Source: Atkinsonella hypoxylon
Taxonomy: Eukaryota > Ascomycota > Sordariomycetes > Hypocreales > Clavicipitaceae
Length of the DNA: 64,000 bases
Assembly (NCBI GenBank): GCA_000729835.1
Contig: JFHB01000086.1
Span: forward strand, 1-64,000
Direction of reading: 5' to 3'
The notes beneath the pieces are model-generated. The model was not told the DNA's origin and ran no database searches. It worked only from the letters and a program-made list of their open reading frames with translations. Shown here in pieces: positions 45,286 to 58,071 of this stretch. Both the position numbers and the translations under genes were made by a program. Each line of letters begins with the position of its first letter. Position 1 is the first letter of the stretch.

Positions 45286-45839
45286 AGTGCTGCCTCTACG
45301 AAAAAGATTAGCTGTTCTAGCTGTTCTAAAAAATTAACTATTAGTTGTTAAAAGGCGTATTAGATTAAGCTAAATAACTTATTAATCTAGTTGCTATAAA
45401 AGGCACAGAAAGGTAGCTGTTGTTTTATTGCGTAAGCACGCTTTATTATTGTTGTAGTGCAATCTATAGTATAGGTTGCTATATTTATGCATTTTCCCTA
45501 TGCACTTACAATACCTAAATTACACTTATAATCTAGTAACTATTAAATCTATATATTAAATTAATAGATTTCCTTAAACCTAATAGAGCGTTAGAGCTCG
45601 TTCTATATTCTATATATAAGTAAAGTTGCATAAAATTATCCTAGACAATATTAAATTCTATAAATTAATCTTATATAATAAAGCTAATTTATTGAATCTA
45701 TATAGTATATTCTTTATGTAAGAACGTTCTATATAGTGTTAAAACTATTAAAAATTAATCTATATTAAAGTAAATTTTCTGTTAAATCCCTTTAGTGCAT
45801 TTCTCTATATATATATAGCTTATTCTAATCCTTAGGCAT

Positions 45840-47515
45840 TATTAATAGCAGTAAATTATTAGTTAGTTATAGTAAGCTATTAGTTCTCTCTAGAAAGTAA
45901 AGCTAAAGGACGTTTCTAGCAGCTTTAGGAAGAGTTTTGCCTAGAAGGCACTAGTCTTACGCTTAGTAGGTGCTTCTACTAGTTTACCTATAGCTAGCCT
46001 CTTAGTTAGCGTTTTTACCTTAGTTAGTGTTAGCTTTACTATAGAAGGTATCTCTTATAGAATTAACAGAGAGAAATATATTAAAGATAGATTAATTAGT
46101 ATAAACTAAGCACTTCTTCTACATTAAATAGTGCTAAATCTATTACTAAAGAGGCTTTATGCAGTAATAGGCTAGTTAGCTAAGCGTTCTAAGAAGTCTA
46201 TATAAATATAGTTAATTTTGTATTATAAGCGTCTATTTTCTGCCTACAGTATATTAATATTACTAGCAACCTTTAGTAAGGTTTTATTTTTATTAATAAC
46301 GTTATTAATACCTTTATTAAATTAACTTATACTATTTAGTTAGTTATATATACTGTAGATAGTAGTTTATAATTTATTAAACTACTTATTAAATAGACCT
46401 CCTTTAGCCTCTATCTTAACTTAGTTAATCTTTTTATTTAACTTATTAATTTTAGTAATATAGAGGTTAAGTTACTTCTATATAGCGTTACTACCTATAG
46501 AAGTGTCCTTAAGGTAGGCTTTAATTATTTCTTTAGCGTTAAATTTACACTTTTTCTAAAGAAGACTATTACACTAAGTTTAGAACTATACCTTAGCTAA
46601 TAGAATAAAGAGTAAGTCTATACAGCTAATACTAGCTAAAGTACCTACAATAGTGCTGTTAATTTCGCTAAATTTATTAGAGAAGTAAATAGTAAGTAAC
46701 GCTGCTTATAACAGTAAACTAGTAGATAAATCTATAGTAATAGTTTCTTTACCTCTTTTTACTATATTGCTACTATAGTATATAGTAGCTATTGCTTTTG
46801 CCTATATTTTGCCTCTTCTAGCTACTTTAGCGTTACCTATAAATGCTTTAGTATCCTTACCTTTATACTGCTAGTTTTAGTGCTTTACTTTATAGTTATT
46901 ATAAATCCTAAAGATATATATTACTAGATTCTACTAGAGTAAGTAATATATATTGTCTTTAAAGACCTTAATGCTAGTTTTATCTATTATACTGCCTTTT
47001 AGGGCAAATTTATAGGTATAAGTGTAAATAGTATTTTCTATATTTTATACCTTCTCTTTAGCTCTATTAGTGTAGTAATACTAACTATAGTCTTTTATTA
47101 TAGGCTCTATATTAGTAATATTAATATTATCTTTAATTTCTATAGAAATAGTGCTAAAGATAAACTTATTAACTTTTAGGGTGCCCTTAGCACTTCTAGG
47201 CCTACTAAAAGTACTATATAGGCAGTAGAAGTTAAGTAATATAAGATAAGTTTTAATATTATCTAGCTCTATAGCTACTATATTACCTTTATAGTTATAT
47301 TTCTACTCCTTAAACTTAAAACCTTTACTCTTAGCGTTAAAACTATTGTTATAATTAATATATATATTAGAAGTAATATATTCTTCTTTAAGCTTAAATA
47401 GTAGTAGTATTATAGCTTAAGTGTAGTTACTATTGTTATTTCTTTCTTAGAATAAGCTATTTAGGTTTACTAGAATTAATAATTCTAAACTACTAAAAGA
47501 AAAGAATAATAGTAG
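45840..47515 (-). pseudogene. E2 extra ORF downstream of integrase
   Basis: Second copy of the unknown ORF at 27960-29655, again one minus-strand frame with stops mainly TAG/TAA. The two copies differ by C/T and G/A changes, with little or no length change. It keeps some codons lost in E1; for example the start has FSFSSLELL where E1 has a poly-A/T run. Comparing the two would rebuild much of the protein. Function unknown. Confidence 0.58.
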
Positions 47516-47999
47516 TAGATTTTCTGCAGAAGGAATAAAAGGGGCTAGAAGTAGCTTTATAGAGGCTAGTTAGTTCTATAGGCTATAGGAATTTACTCTA
47601 TAAGCAGTCTATTGCCCTTAGTGTAGTATTTTAGTGTTTAACTGTTAAAAGTAGCTAAATAATAGCCTAAAGGAATAGAAAGAGCAGCAGCTATAATAGT
47701 ATTAATAAATTTATAAAGATTTTATAATATATAAAGGTATAAGAAAAAGGTTATATAGTAAAAAGCGTAAAAATTCGCAAAAGTAAAGGTAAATTTATAG
47801 AGAAAAGTAGGTTAAAACAATAGTATATAGATTTATAGGTATTTTCTTCCTAACCTTCTATAATTCTATAATATAGGTTAATTTTAATAGTTTTAATAAT
47901 AATAAATAAGGAAATAAGGAAAGAGATACTAAGAGATTTAAACAATTTATTATATAATAAAGGAAATTAAAACTTATAAGGAAAAGAGTTAGTAGTAGG

Positions 48000-50900
48000 C
48001 TTTTACTAGCTAATTTAGGGTTTTTTAGTAGGCTATATTACTCTTCTAATAACGCTAATATTCTTCTTCTTAATTTATAGAGTATTTCTATAGATATTTA
48101 TTTATAATTTTAGAAGTATTAACTTTAAGCTTATCTTTAGCAATTTATTAGTTATCTTTAGTAGAGAACCCTTTCTATTATATAAGGAATTCTAGATATA
48201 GCTTACTTAACCTACTGTAGAAACGTTAGATTTAATAGGTATAAATTTACTTAATTTCTTAATAGTTCTCTATACTAAACCCTTTTATTGCAATTAGTAG
48301 TAGTAGTTACTCTTCTTAGTTAAAAGGGTCTTTACTTTATCTTAGCTTCTAAAGGTAAGCTACTAATACTACTAGGTATATATATAAATTTAGTAGGAAA
48401 TCTAGGTAAAACAATAATAAGCTTACTTTTATAAGAACCTTATATAGCTTTACTTATTAAGGAGACTATTTCTTCTTTAGCTTTTCTAGAAGTATATATC
48501 CTTAGTGTAATTATAGGTAGACTATATTCCTTACTTTAATGTTAATAAACTTATACTAAGTGTTATATTTAATCTTACTTAAGGTATTTACTATACTAAT
48601 AGCTATTTCTACCTCTTATTAGTATAGCTTTTAAAGTATAGCTATATTGCTTATATCTATTCTATTGCTAAAAACATTATTTAATTAGATTAGATTAACA
48701 ACAGTAGCTAGTTAGAAACTATATATAAGTTTATTAGAGGAAATCTCTATACTAGCTACTACTATATTGTTAAGTTAGTGCTGTAGTGCTAAAAGTATTG
48801 CAGTCTATAGTATATCTAGATTTATAACTATATAGTATTAAATAGCAATAATAACTGTTTAATTCTTCTATTTAGCTGTTCTATTTATCTATAGGTAGTA
48901 AGCTGTAGCTATAAGCAATTTGCTTCTAATTTAGGTAAATATACTTCTTTAAACGTTAAAAATAAACTTTAGATCTTAGTTACTTATAATCTACTTAGGA
49001 AGGCCTTAGTTTAATAAATATAATATCTATAAGAGTAGTTCTGCCTAAATTTCTGCTGTATATATTATATACCTAGGTATAAGAATTGTTTACTTACTAA
49101 ATAGGCAATTTACTAAATATAGTAAGTTATAGAAGCTATATTTATCTTTTTGCTATAAAGTGTTTATTAAGCTAACTTTAGGTATATTAATAATAAAATT
49201 AAGCGAAATTATATAGAAGAGCATTAGAACTAACTCTAACAACCTTAATTCCCTTAGTAGCTTACTGCAGTTAATTGCATTTTCTTTATAGGTACAGCAG
49301 TAAGCAATATAGGTTTAAATCTACTTATATATCTATAGAAAGTAAACTACCTATAATTCTACTGCTATTCTATAGGCGCTAAAATAGTTCTAATTATTAT
49401 AGACTATTTTAAGGATAAATTCTACAACCTTTATAGGTATATATAGTTAAAATAGGCCTTTTCTATTATAATAGTATAAAAGCCTATTGTCTTATAGGGC
49501 CTATCTATATAGTAGAATCCTTAGTCTTTATTATTAATTTTACTAATTCTATTTTTTACAAAAGTCCTTAATACCTTCTATAATTCTACTAAGCTTTAGA
49601 TTAAAACTATAGCCTTAAACAATTTCCTCTTTTAAATCTTTATTTAATACTACTGTAGCACTATATTCTTTAGTAAAAAACGCACTTATATTAAGCTTAT
49701 TAAATTTACTATTATAAGCCTTCTTTTAGTATAAAACTGTAACTAGCAACCTAAAGAGTGTATTTAGCACTATATTTAGTACTTCTAGTATATAGAAAAC
49801 TCTTAGGTTAAATTGCAATAAATAATTAGCTACTTTAGCTAATTTTAGGTTAGCTTTATCTAGATCTATTGTAGTAAGTAAAATATATTTAATAATCCCC
49901 TTTGCTAGTAAGTAGTCTATAATAATATTAATAGTATAGCAGTTAAATTAAACTATTTTCTATAGCTTTTAAACACTCTATATAATTATAGCTACCTTTA
50001 CCTTAGTTAATCTATAACGTTTCTTTAGGTTAAAAGTGCATTTTAAGAGAAAAAGAATTAGTTAAAGCTAATTGTTTTTAATATCTTTACTAGGTATACT
50101 ATAACTATTCTATTTACCTATAAGCTAAAAGATAAAGAGCCTAAATCCTTCCTTATAAGCGTTAACTTTAAAGAATAAATGCTTACTAGAGTTATAGTGC
50201 TATAGAATAGTATTTTTATTAAGTTATACCTTTATCTCTTAAAATACCTTCTTTTTCTTAGGTTTTAGTAAAAATATTGCTTTTTAGGCTTTCTTTTAGT
50301 GTATTAGTTTAAGTAGACTATTAGTTAAGCTTTTTTTATAAAGCTTTTATAGTAAGGTAGTCTTTTGTTCTTATAGTAAGTAAATTTATATATTAAACTA
50401 TAGAATACTTTTCTATAAAAAGCTAGCTATATTAATAAAGGTCTTTAGATTTATAAGATTTACTAAAAACTTAAGTTTTTAAAAAGCTTTTAGCTTATTA
50501 TTTATATTAGTAATTCTATTACTATTAATAATAAAACCTAATAGCTAAATAGCTAAGTAGTCTATAAATAACTTCTTTATAGCTATTATTAACTTATTTT
50601 TCTCTAGAATTAATAAAACTATATTAAGGTATATAAAGTAGTCCTTAGTAGAGTTAGAGAATACAATAATGTTATTAATATAGATTTATATAAAATATTA
50701 ATGCTTTTAAAATAATTAGTCTATATACTATTAAGCAAAAGCTAATGCATTCTTAAAGCCTATAAGTGCTATATTTAATGCTTTTAATCCTTATTTTAAT
50801 ATTACTACTATATAAGATTAATACTTTTATTTTACAGAAAGCTAGTAGAAAAACCCTAATATATTAAAGAGTAAAAATATCTTCTTACTATATATATTTA

Positions 50901-51750
50901 CTATAATATTTAATTAATCTAGTAAAGAGTATATATTTAGCATTACTACACTGTTAAGTAGCTTTATATTAACTATAACTTATTCTTTCCTTTTTATTAA
51001 GGTTTTAATCTACACTATAAAGGCTAGGTAGGCTATAGCTGCTAGGTTGTTTAAATACAATATCTTTCTACTTAAATATAGCTTATTATAAACCTTATCT
51101 AATTTAGCTTTATCTTTAGCTTCTAGTAAGTAGATTTAGATAGGTTTTAGCTGCTTCTACTATCTATCTACTAGATTTACTCTTATATACTAGTCTTTAG
51201 GTATAGAAATAATATCTCTATTACAATAAATATTATATTTATCTGTTAAGTTAATAAGTTTAGCTGTAACATTTAGGTTTAAGTTTTCTACCTTAACCTT
51301 ATATTTATTATAGATATATAGTACATCCTTAGGACAAGAGGTTCTATATATAGAGATACTATTATTAACTTTCTTAGGGTTAAATCTACTACTATTACCT
51401 TCCTTCTATATTTTATAATCTTCTATAGGCAATAGACTATTATTAGGTGCAATATCCTTAGAAAAATATATATATAAATTAAATAGGTTTACAATTATAT
51501 AGTTAGCCTTAAGCCCTTTATTATACTAAAGATAAGCAACCTTTTAATTTTTCTAGATTATAACGAATTTATCTAAATAGTTATAAGCTACTATTTATTC
51601 CTAGTTAGTTGTACTAAGCAATATATCTAGAATAAGGTTAAATTTTAAGTATATATAGTAGGCAGTAGCCTTCTTATTAGCTAGTACCTCCTTCTATTTA
51701 ACTAGAATATACTTCTACGATTTTAGCGGAATTATTATAGCTTATACTGC
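48000..51750 (-). pseudogene. E2 pol: RT, RNase H and integrase remains
   Basis: Collinear with 30200-33900 of E1. The RT active site at about 50658-50682 reads YINNIIVFSNSTKD, both Asp changed to Asn. The integrase AYHPQTDG remnant is at about 48890-48920. Stops are at the same classes of site, but not always the same positions as in E1. Confidence 0.8.
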
Positions 51751-51783
51751 TGTTACGTTCTAATATAGAATCTTTAAAATTAG

Positions 51784-52026
51784 CTAGAAGATACCTATTT
51801 CTACAACTATATTATAAATAGACCTAATAGTAGCTCTAGGGCGAATAAAATCGATTTTAATACTATAATTATAGAGGAAGGTTAAACCTAGAAGGAGCTT
51901 TAGTTCTAAGTTACTTATTATATTAGCTGTAACTATAAAATAGCTAGTTATAGGTACGCTATATATAGATCTAAGGATATAGAAGTTAAATATAGCTATC
52001 TTAGAGATATAGAAGAATAACTGCAC
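51784..52026 (-). pseudogene. E2 aspartic protease segment, 80 codons open
   Basis: Same segment as 33919-34161, differing by a few residues (for example IRPRATIRS here, ICSRATIKS in E1). F inserted 52 bp to its right, separating it from gag. Confidence 0.65.
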
Positions 52027-52072
52027 TCTAGTAACTAGTTTTAGCTCTATTTTTGCCTATTTTATATTCTAA

Positions 52073-52078
52073 CTAAAC
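52073..52078. repeat. Target-site duplication of F, left (CTAAAC)
   Basis: CTAAAC precedes TGTTACGGCC and is repeated at 58066-58071. The empty site in E1 (AACTAAACTAAG, about 34207) has it once. A 6-bp duplication, against 5 bp for the other elements. Confidence 0.88.
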
Positions 52079-52416
52079 TGTTACGGCCATAAGGGAAAGA
52101 TCAAATGGTCTTATTAGGCTCTATCAACGAAGACTCTAAGATGGAGAGGAAAGGAGGAAAAAGGAGGCGAAGCCTCTGTAGGTGCCTAGGGGCTATAAGA
52201 TTAACGGACCCTAGTGGAGTTAACACCCTAAAGTAGGGCTATATCTAGTGCATCTAATAGTTTAATGTTGTTCTATAATAGTCTAAGGTTTTTCTAAAGA
52301 AGACCTAAGGTCCTGCAGCTTAAGCTAGCGCTAATAGTGTAGCTAACTTAAAACACCTTAATATTAAGGTAATAGATAACAATAAGGCATTATACTAAGG
52401 GCTTATAACTATTACA
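52079..52416 (-). repeat. 3' LTR of F
   Basis: 338 bp. Outer left end intact (TGTTACGGCCATAAGGGAAA, ATCAACGAAGAC), inner right end decayed (AACTATTACA). A short pyrimidine run CCCTCTTC at 52420-52427 may be the polypurine tract on the coding strand. Confidence 0.93.
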
Positions 52417-53900
52417 CTACCCTCTTCTAAACCTAATATTATTAGACAATATTAAAGGTTTTACCTATATTATATAGGTCTTTTCCTCTTTATTATAGTA
52501 TCTTTAGCAGCTATATTGTTATTGCTGTATTCTACTACAGCTTTATTATTAGTAGCTGCAACTAACTATTTCTGTAGTTTTACTAGCAGTTCTACAGCAT
52601 CTAGATACTTCTTATAAAATTTAACTAAGGCTGCTGCTGCATTAGCTAAATTCCTTACTAGATACTATTAATTATCTAGGTTATAACCCTTTTAACTAAC
52701 TTAATATTCTAAGGTCTTATTTTAACCTTTTAATCTAAAGGCTAGTACCTAGTTAACTTTATACTCTATTTAGCCTTAGATTTCTTGTAGTTCCTTTAGT
52801 GTAATTAGCTACTAAGGCAATAGATTAATTAGTGCCTTCTGTAGCCTATTTATATAAAACAATAGAGAACCTTTAAACTAGTTTAGAACATTTAAGATAA
52901 AGCTATAGCCTCTCTTTTTAATTATTAACTATAGACTAGTGTATTAAGAATTTAGTTAAGTAGTTAAAGCTAAAGTTATAAAGCCTTTCTTCTATATATA
53001 GACTTTATTGCTTACATTAAAGTTAACTTCCTTTCTTTTCTAATTAACTTAGTTTTTTTATACCTTCTAGGCTTTAACTGCATTTTACTATATAAGGTCT
53101 TATACCTCCTTTATTTATATAATAATGTTTTAAGCAACTTATGCTCTTTCTAAATTAATAAGATTAAATAGTTTATTATTTAATGCTAATAGATTCTATA
53201 GTAGTTAACCTAACAATACCTAAAGAGAATATATATTTAATAATAAGTGCTATAAAACGTTATATATAAAGTCTAAAGTAGAAAGGTAAACACTTTACTA
53301 TTTCTAATACTAGTTAATATAGAATCTTAGCTTTTAATCTAATTCCTAATTTATAATTTTTATAGCTCTTTAGGTTTATAGGTATAAAGAACTTCTATAG
53401 TAATGTTTTATATTAGTTAGCTTATTAATTGTTTCTAAGAATTCTAATATAAAAGAGCTAGTATTGTTGCTAATCTAGACACTAAGTAAGCTAAGGAAAC
53501 AGTATATATATTAATAATACTGTTGTGCAATCTTTTCTGCTGTATCTATCTTATAGCCTAGAAGAGTAGCTATTAAGCAACTAAATTTACAAATAAACAC
53601 CTAGATATAGTTATAGCTAAATTTATCTAGAGGTATATTCTTACTATTAATAACTACCTACTTCTATACTTTATTTAGTACTAGTAAAGAGTATAATAAG
53701 CCTAAAGTCTTATTATAGTAAGGTTTATTGTAGTTATAGTCTAAATAATTCTTTATAAAGGTTTAAATATTATAGTTTATTCCTTACTATTAATATTACC
53801 TTTTAATAAGATTAATTGTTTTATATTAACCTCTATAGGTAAAAATAGGTAGTATATAAGCTTTATAAATTAACGCTATATATAAGAAGATCTTTCTATT
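52417..53900 (-). pseudogene. F integrase region (placed by order)
   Basis: About 1.5 kb between RNase H and the 3' LTR on the minus strand, the normal place and size for integrase. I did not confirm the HHCC or DDE motifs, and I see no chromodomain. Stops are frequent. Confidence 0.45.
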
Positions 53901-55400
53901 ACTAGTTTAAACTAGAACTATTAGCTTTCTATTATAAAAACCTAGACCTTATTCTTTATTTTCTTTAACAATTAGGTTTACTAAATCTACTCCTTAAAGT
54001 CTTCTTTATACACTTAATATTATTATATTATTAATTTAATTAAGCAGTATTATCTTAAAGGTTTAGTTTAAAGCTTCTTAGGCTTTAACAGTAGAAGTAT
54101 TAATAGTCTTCCTTAATAAAGTATTAGTAATAATATTATTCTTTCCCTTTTAATACTAAAAAGTAATATTAAAGTTAGTAAGAAAATTAGCCTATCTAAC
54201 TTAACGTATTAATAGTAGCCTTTTAGTAGACTAATATAACAGCGCTTAGTAATTAGTAATAATAAAGAATTAGATACTAAGTAGCTTAGGTTTAAAGTGC
54301 TATAACGTTTAAACTACAGCTAATATTTCTTAATTTTAGATAGAATAGGCTTATTCTACTAGTGTTATAGTCTTACTAAAGTATCTAATAGGTTTCTATT
54401 TATTGTTATCTTATAACTATATAATTACTTTTTCTATAGCGTTATAAGAAGCGTTAGTCTCTACTTAGGTTTTTCTACTAGGTTAAAAGAAAGCTAGTAT
54501 AGGTGCTTAAGTAGCTAACTTCTTTATTAGATTAAATACTTATTATTATTCTAGTTTAATAATAAAGGTTATATTTTTCTTAAGTAAGCAATTTAGTAGT
54601 TTTACTATATTACTAGAGTAACTGCAGAATATATAGATATAATTATATAACCTAAGGAAGAATCTTAGTGTAGTCTTAGAAGTTAGATCTTTAATCTTCT
54701 AGCTAGTAATAGCTTTAATCTTAGCTAGATTAATTTATATACCTTTTCTAACTTTAATTATTATACTTAAGTAGTTAATACTTTTTATATTAAACTAGGA
54801 TTTCTTAATATTACTTTAAAGATTAGCCTTATATAATTAGTAAATAACTTCTTTAACTTAAGACTAATAAACCTCTTCTACTTTATTATCTATATAGATT
54901 AAGATATTGTTAGTATAAGCATTAATAAAGAGGTTAAGTAATTTATTAAGTTAAGCGTTAATAAATAACTACTACTAAGCTAGTTTAACTTTTAATCTAA
55001 AGGGAAGCACTTTCTACTAAAATATTCCTTAGTAAGTTTAAAAGGTAGTTAGGTATTAAGAGTCTACTTTAATTAATATCTAATTAAAAGCTTTAATAAT
55101 ATTAATCTTATTTATTCTTTTAGCTTATTAGTAATTAGTAATAGTTTTTTTAATATCTAAAGTAGGAACTAATTAAGGCTTTAGGAAGTTATTAATCTAT
55201 TAATAATCTTAGTAGAAACGCTTCTTACTAAAGTAAGGTTTTAGGGTAAAGATATTTAATATAGGTTTATTAGCTATATAGGGTTTAATTAATCTAGCTT
55301 CTAATAGTTCTTTAACAGCTTTCTTTTCTAAGGGAAAGCATCTAAGAGGGGTTCTATATATAGAAGGGGAACCTAACAATAGTTTAGCTAATTCTAATAC
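53901..55400 (-). pseudogene. F reverse transcriptase and RNase H remains
   Basis: The minus-strand frame reads FINAYTNNILIYIDNKVEEV with the catalytic YTDD changed to YTNN (54906-54917). Then come YKANL, KVRKGI, PEKIKAITDWK-like LAKIKAITS, TTLRFFLRLYNY and, at RNase H, APILAFF followed by VETNAS (catalytic VETDAS) near 54440-54490. The order and spacing fit a complete gypsy RT-RNase H. Broken by TAG/TAA codons. Confidence 0.85.
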
Positions 55401-55699
55401 AATATTATAACTAAAGTAGCTAGATAGTAATACTACAGCAGCTTTCTTTAAAAAGAATCCTTCTAGATAAGCTAACTGTAAAGAAATTAACTTTCTTACT
55501 AACTTAATATACTTTAGGTCCTTATTCTTATAGAAGAGAATAGTTTTACTAGTATATATCTTTTACTATACTTATACTTTAAGGGCTTAAAGACTAACTA
55601 TAGGTAGTAAAACTATTTAATTAATAAAGGTAATAGCTTTATTAGGTATCTATAACTTCTTCTATTGTAATTAATAGAGGTTAGCTTTAATCTAAGCTT

Positions 55700-57727
55700 A
55701 TAGCTCTATTATATTAACTAGAGGTTTAGTTAAATCTTCCTTTAGAGTTAAAATAATCTCTTTTTAGGGATTTAAGCGTTTTAGGATCTAATAGATTAAC
55801 TACTTTTCCTAATTAATTTAATTGTTTATTCTTTAGTTATATTATAAGGTATCTTTTTAAATTATAGAATTAACTTTCTTCTTTTATAGGTCTAGTATTA
55901 TAGCTAATAAGAACTTTATATTATTAGGTTAATTCTTTAACTATATAATTCTCTTGCTTTAAAGATATAACTAAACATCCTAAGCTATTAGCTATTTTTA
56001 ACTAATAAATATATTGTAACCTATATTAGTAATATAGAACTTCTGCTTAATAAATTATTATCTATCTAGCTCTATTATACCTTTAACTAAGTAAGTAACT
56101 TTTTTAGCACTTTAATTACAATAATTAAATAGAGATATAGGCGTTAATAGCTTCTTAGAAACCTATTCTAATAACTTCTTAGCCTATTTAGCTACTTAGC
56201 AGCTAACTAGCAACAAAATATCTACTTCTATATTATATAAAGCTTAAATCTTAAATCCTAATCTATATAACTATAACTGCGTAAGAATTATAAATAAATT
56301 CAGGTTTTTATTACTAATTCTAGCTACCTATAGTATCTTAACTACTGCAGAGACTTCTAGTAGTACTTCTAGTTTTCTAAGTTAGAAGATAAACTAAAAA
56401 ACTAAGAATTCTCTTTTTCTTCTGTTGTTTTTCTAGCAGCAGTAATCTTCTTTTTATTAAAGTAGTTATAGGTAAGGTATCCTTTTTCTTTATAATTAAA
56501 GCATTAGCTTTTAGCTAATACTTACTCTCTTTTGCAGAAAGAGTTCTTAATTTTTAGTAACTTATAGTTACTTCTATTAGTCTTAGGAGAATAGTAAGGT
56601 TCCTTTTTAATAGCTTTATAGGCCTTTTTAACGTTAAGTTCTTTTCTCTTTTATTAGCGTTCCTTAGCAATTTACTTATAGGCTAACGCTGCATTAGCTA
56701 TATAACTAGAAAATACCTTATAGCTAACGTTAAGGTCTTTAGATTCTATTAATAAGGTAGGGTTTAAGTAAGTAAAGATATACTTATAAAGCACACTCTT
56801 TCTTTTACTTACTAGAATATTAGCCTTATCTATAAGCTTATTAATTTAACTAATATATACATTAATATTCTTATTAAGAGGATTATAAACTATATCCTAA
56901 AGGGCTTTATAAGTGTATATAGCTTTATTAAAGTTCTAATATATAGCAGTAAGAGTAATAATTATTTTAGTAGAGTTTCTAAAGGGGTTTATTAAGGTTC
57001 TGCTATATTAAGACTCTAAAAGATTAGTAGCAGCACTAGATATAGTTAAGTAGATAATAGTTATATAACTACATTTAGTCTTAAAGACTTTAATATCTTC
57101 TATAATTTTATTAGCTACTCTTTTAACTTAAGCGTTAAAGCCTTTACTTAATTTACTATTAAAGATTAAGGGATTAGTTCCTATCTTCTTTACTTTTCTA
57201 TTGTAATAAAGGTTAAAGGCATTTATATTACTATTAGGATTAAATAGTTAAAAAGCTTTAATAGTAGCTTTCTTTACTAGTTTAAACGTTAAACTAAAAA
57301 CGCTATTAGCTAGAATTATACTATAACTATATTCTCTTTAAAACTATTGTTCTTCTTTTAGTTAAGTAATTCTAATGTTACTTTCTTCTAACGCTTAAAG
57401 AAGTTCCTTTATATATTTTAAGTCTTTACCTATAGCTTTAGGTTAATCTTCTTTTAATCTAGGTTCTTTAGAATTATCTTTTAACTTAAATAACATTAAG
57501 CTAGGTTCTTCTTCTAAGTTAAGCCTAAGTTCTTTAGAACTATTTTCTTAAACTTCTAGTTCTTTTGTCTTAAAGCTTACTAAGTGTATAGTTCTTTTTA
57601 TAATTATATATATAAATCTATATAATTCTTTTTCTTATTAAAACAGCTAATATAGGTAAAATAAAGGGTAAAAGTCTATATTTATTTATTGCTTAAGTAG
57701 TAAATAAAAACAATAATCTTAAAGTAA
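55700..57727 (-). pseudogene. F gag and protease region
   Basis: The zinc knuckle is at 56462-56503 and reads C-F-N-Y-K-E-K-G-Y-L-T-Y-N-Y, that is CX2CX4HX4C with the second and third Cys and the His all changed to Tyr (TGT/CAT to TAT type changes). Directly after it comes a Lys/Glu-rich tail (FNKKKITAARK, TTEEKEN). Gag helices lie to the right, up to the 5' LTR. The protease should be at about 55700-56300 and was not resolved. Confidence 0.72.
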
Positions 57728-58065
57728 TATTATAGCTATAAAGGAAAGATTAAATAGTCTTATTAAGCTCTATTAATAAAGACTCTAAGATAGAGAGAAA
57801 AGGAGAAAAAAGGAGGTAAAGCCTCTATAGGTGCCTAGGGGCTATAAGATTAACAGACTCTAGTGGAGTTAACACCCTAAAGTAGGGCTACATCTAGTGT
57901 ATTTAACGGTTTAACGTTATTCTATAATAGTCTAAGGTTTTTCTAAAGAAGACCTAAGGTCCTGCAGCTTAAGCTAGCGCTAACAGCGTAGCCAACTCGG
58001 AACACCTCAATATTAAGGTAACAGATAACAATAAGGCATCGTGCCGAGGGCTCGTGACCGTTACA
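57728..58065 (-). repeat. 5' LTR of F
   Basis: 338 bp. Inner left end decayed (TATTATAGCTATAAAGG), outer right end intact (GTAGCCAACTCGGAACACC, GCATCGTGCCGAGGGCTCG, ending CCGTTACA). Confidence 0.93.
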
Positions 58066-58071
58066 CTAAAC
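58066..58071. repeat. Target-site duplication of F, right (CTAAAC)
   Basis: Second CTAAAC; E2 resumes from here. Confidence 0.88.

Larger units (their letters stand above)
52079..58065 (-). mobile_element. Ty3/gypsy element F, complete, nested in E2
   Basis: 5987 bp, minus strand, LTRs 52079-52416 (3') and 57728-58065 (5'), internal 5311 bp. Gag with a CCHC knuckle, then RT and RNase H are seen; integrase is placed by order. A compact element compared with A and E. All domains carry RIP lesions. It is inserted between the gag and protease segments of E2. Confidence 0.94.

Noticed and set aside
52417..53900. A chromodomain or other targeting domain at the end of F pol
   Set aside because: No Y.VEEIL or TWEP-like pattern found on the coding strand; not claimed.
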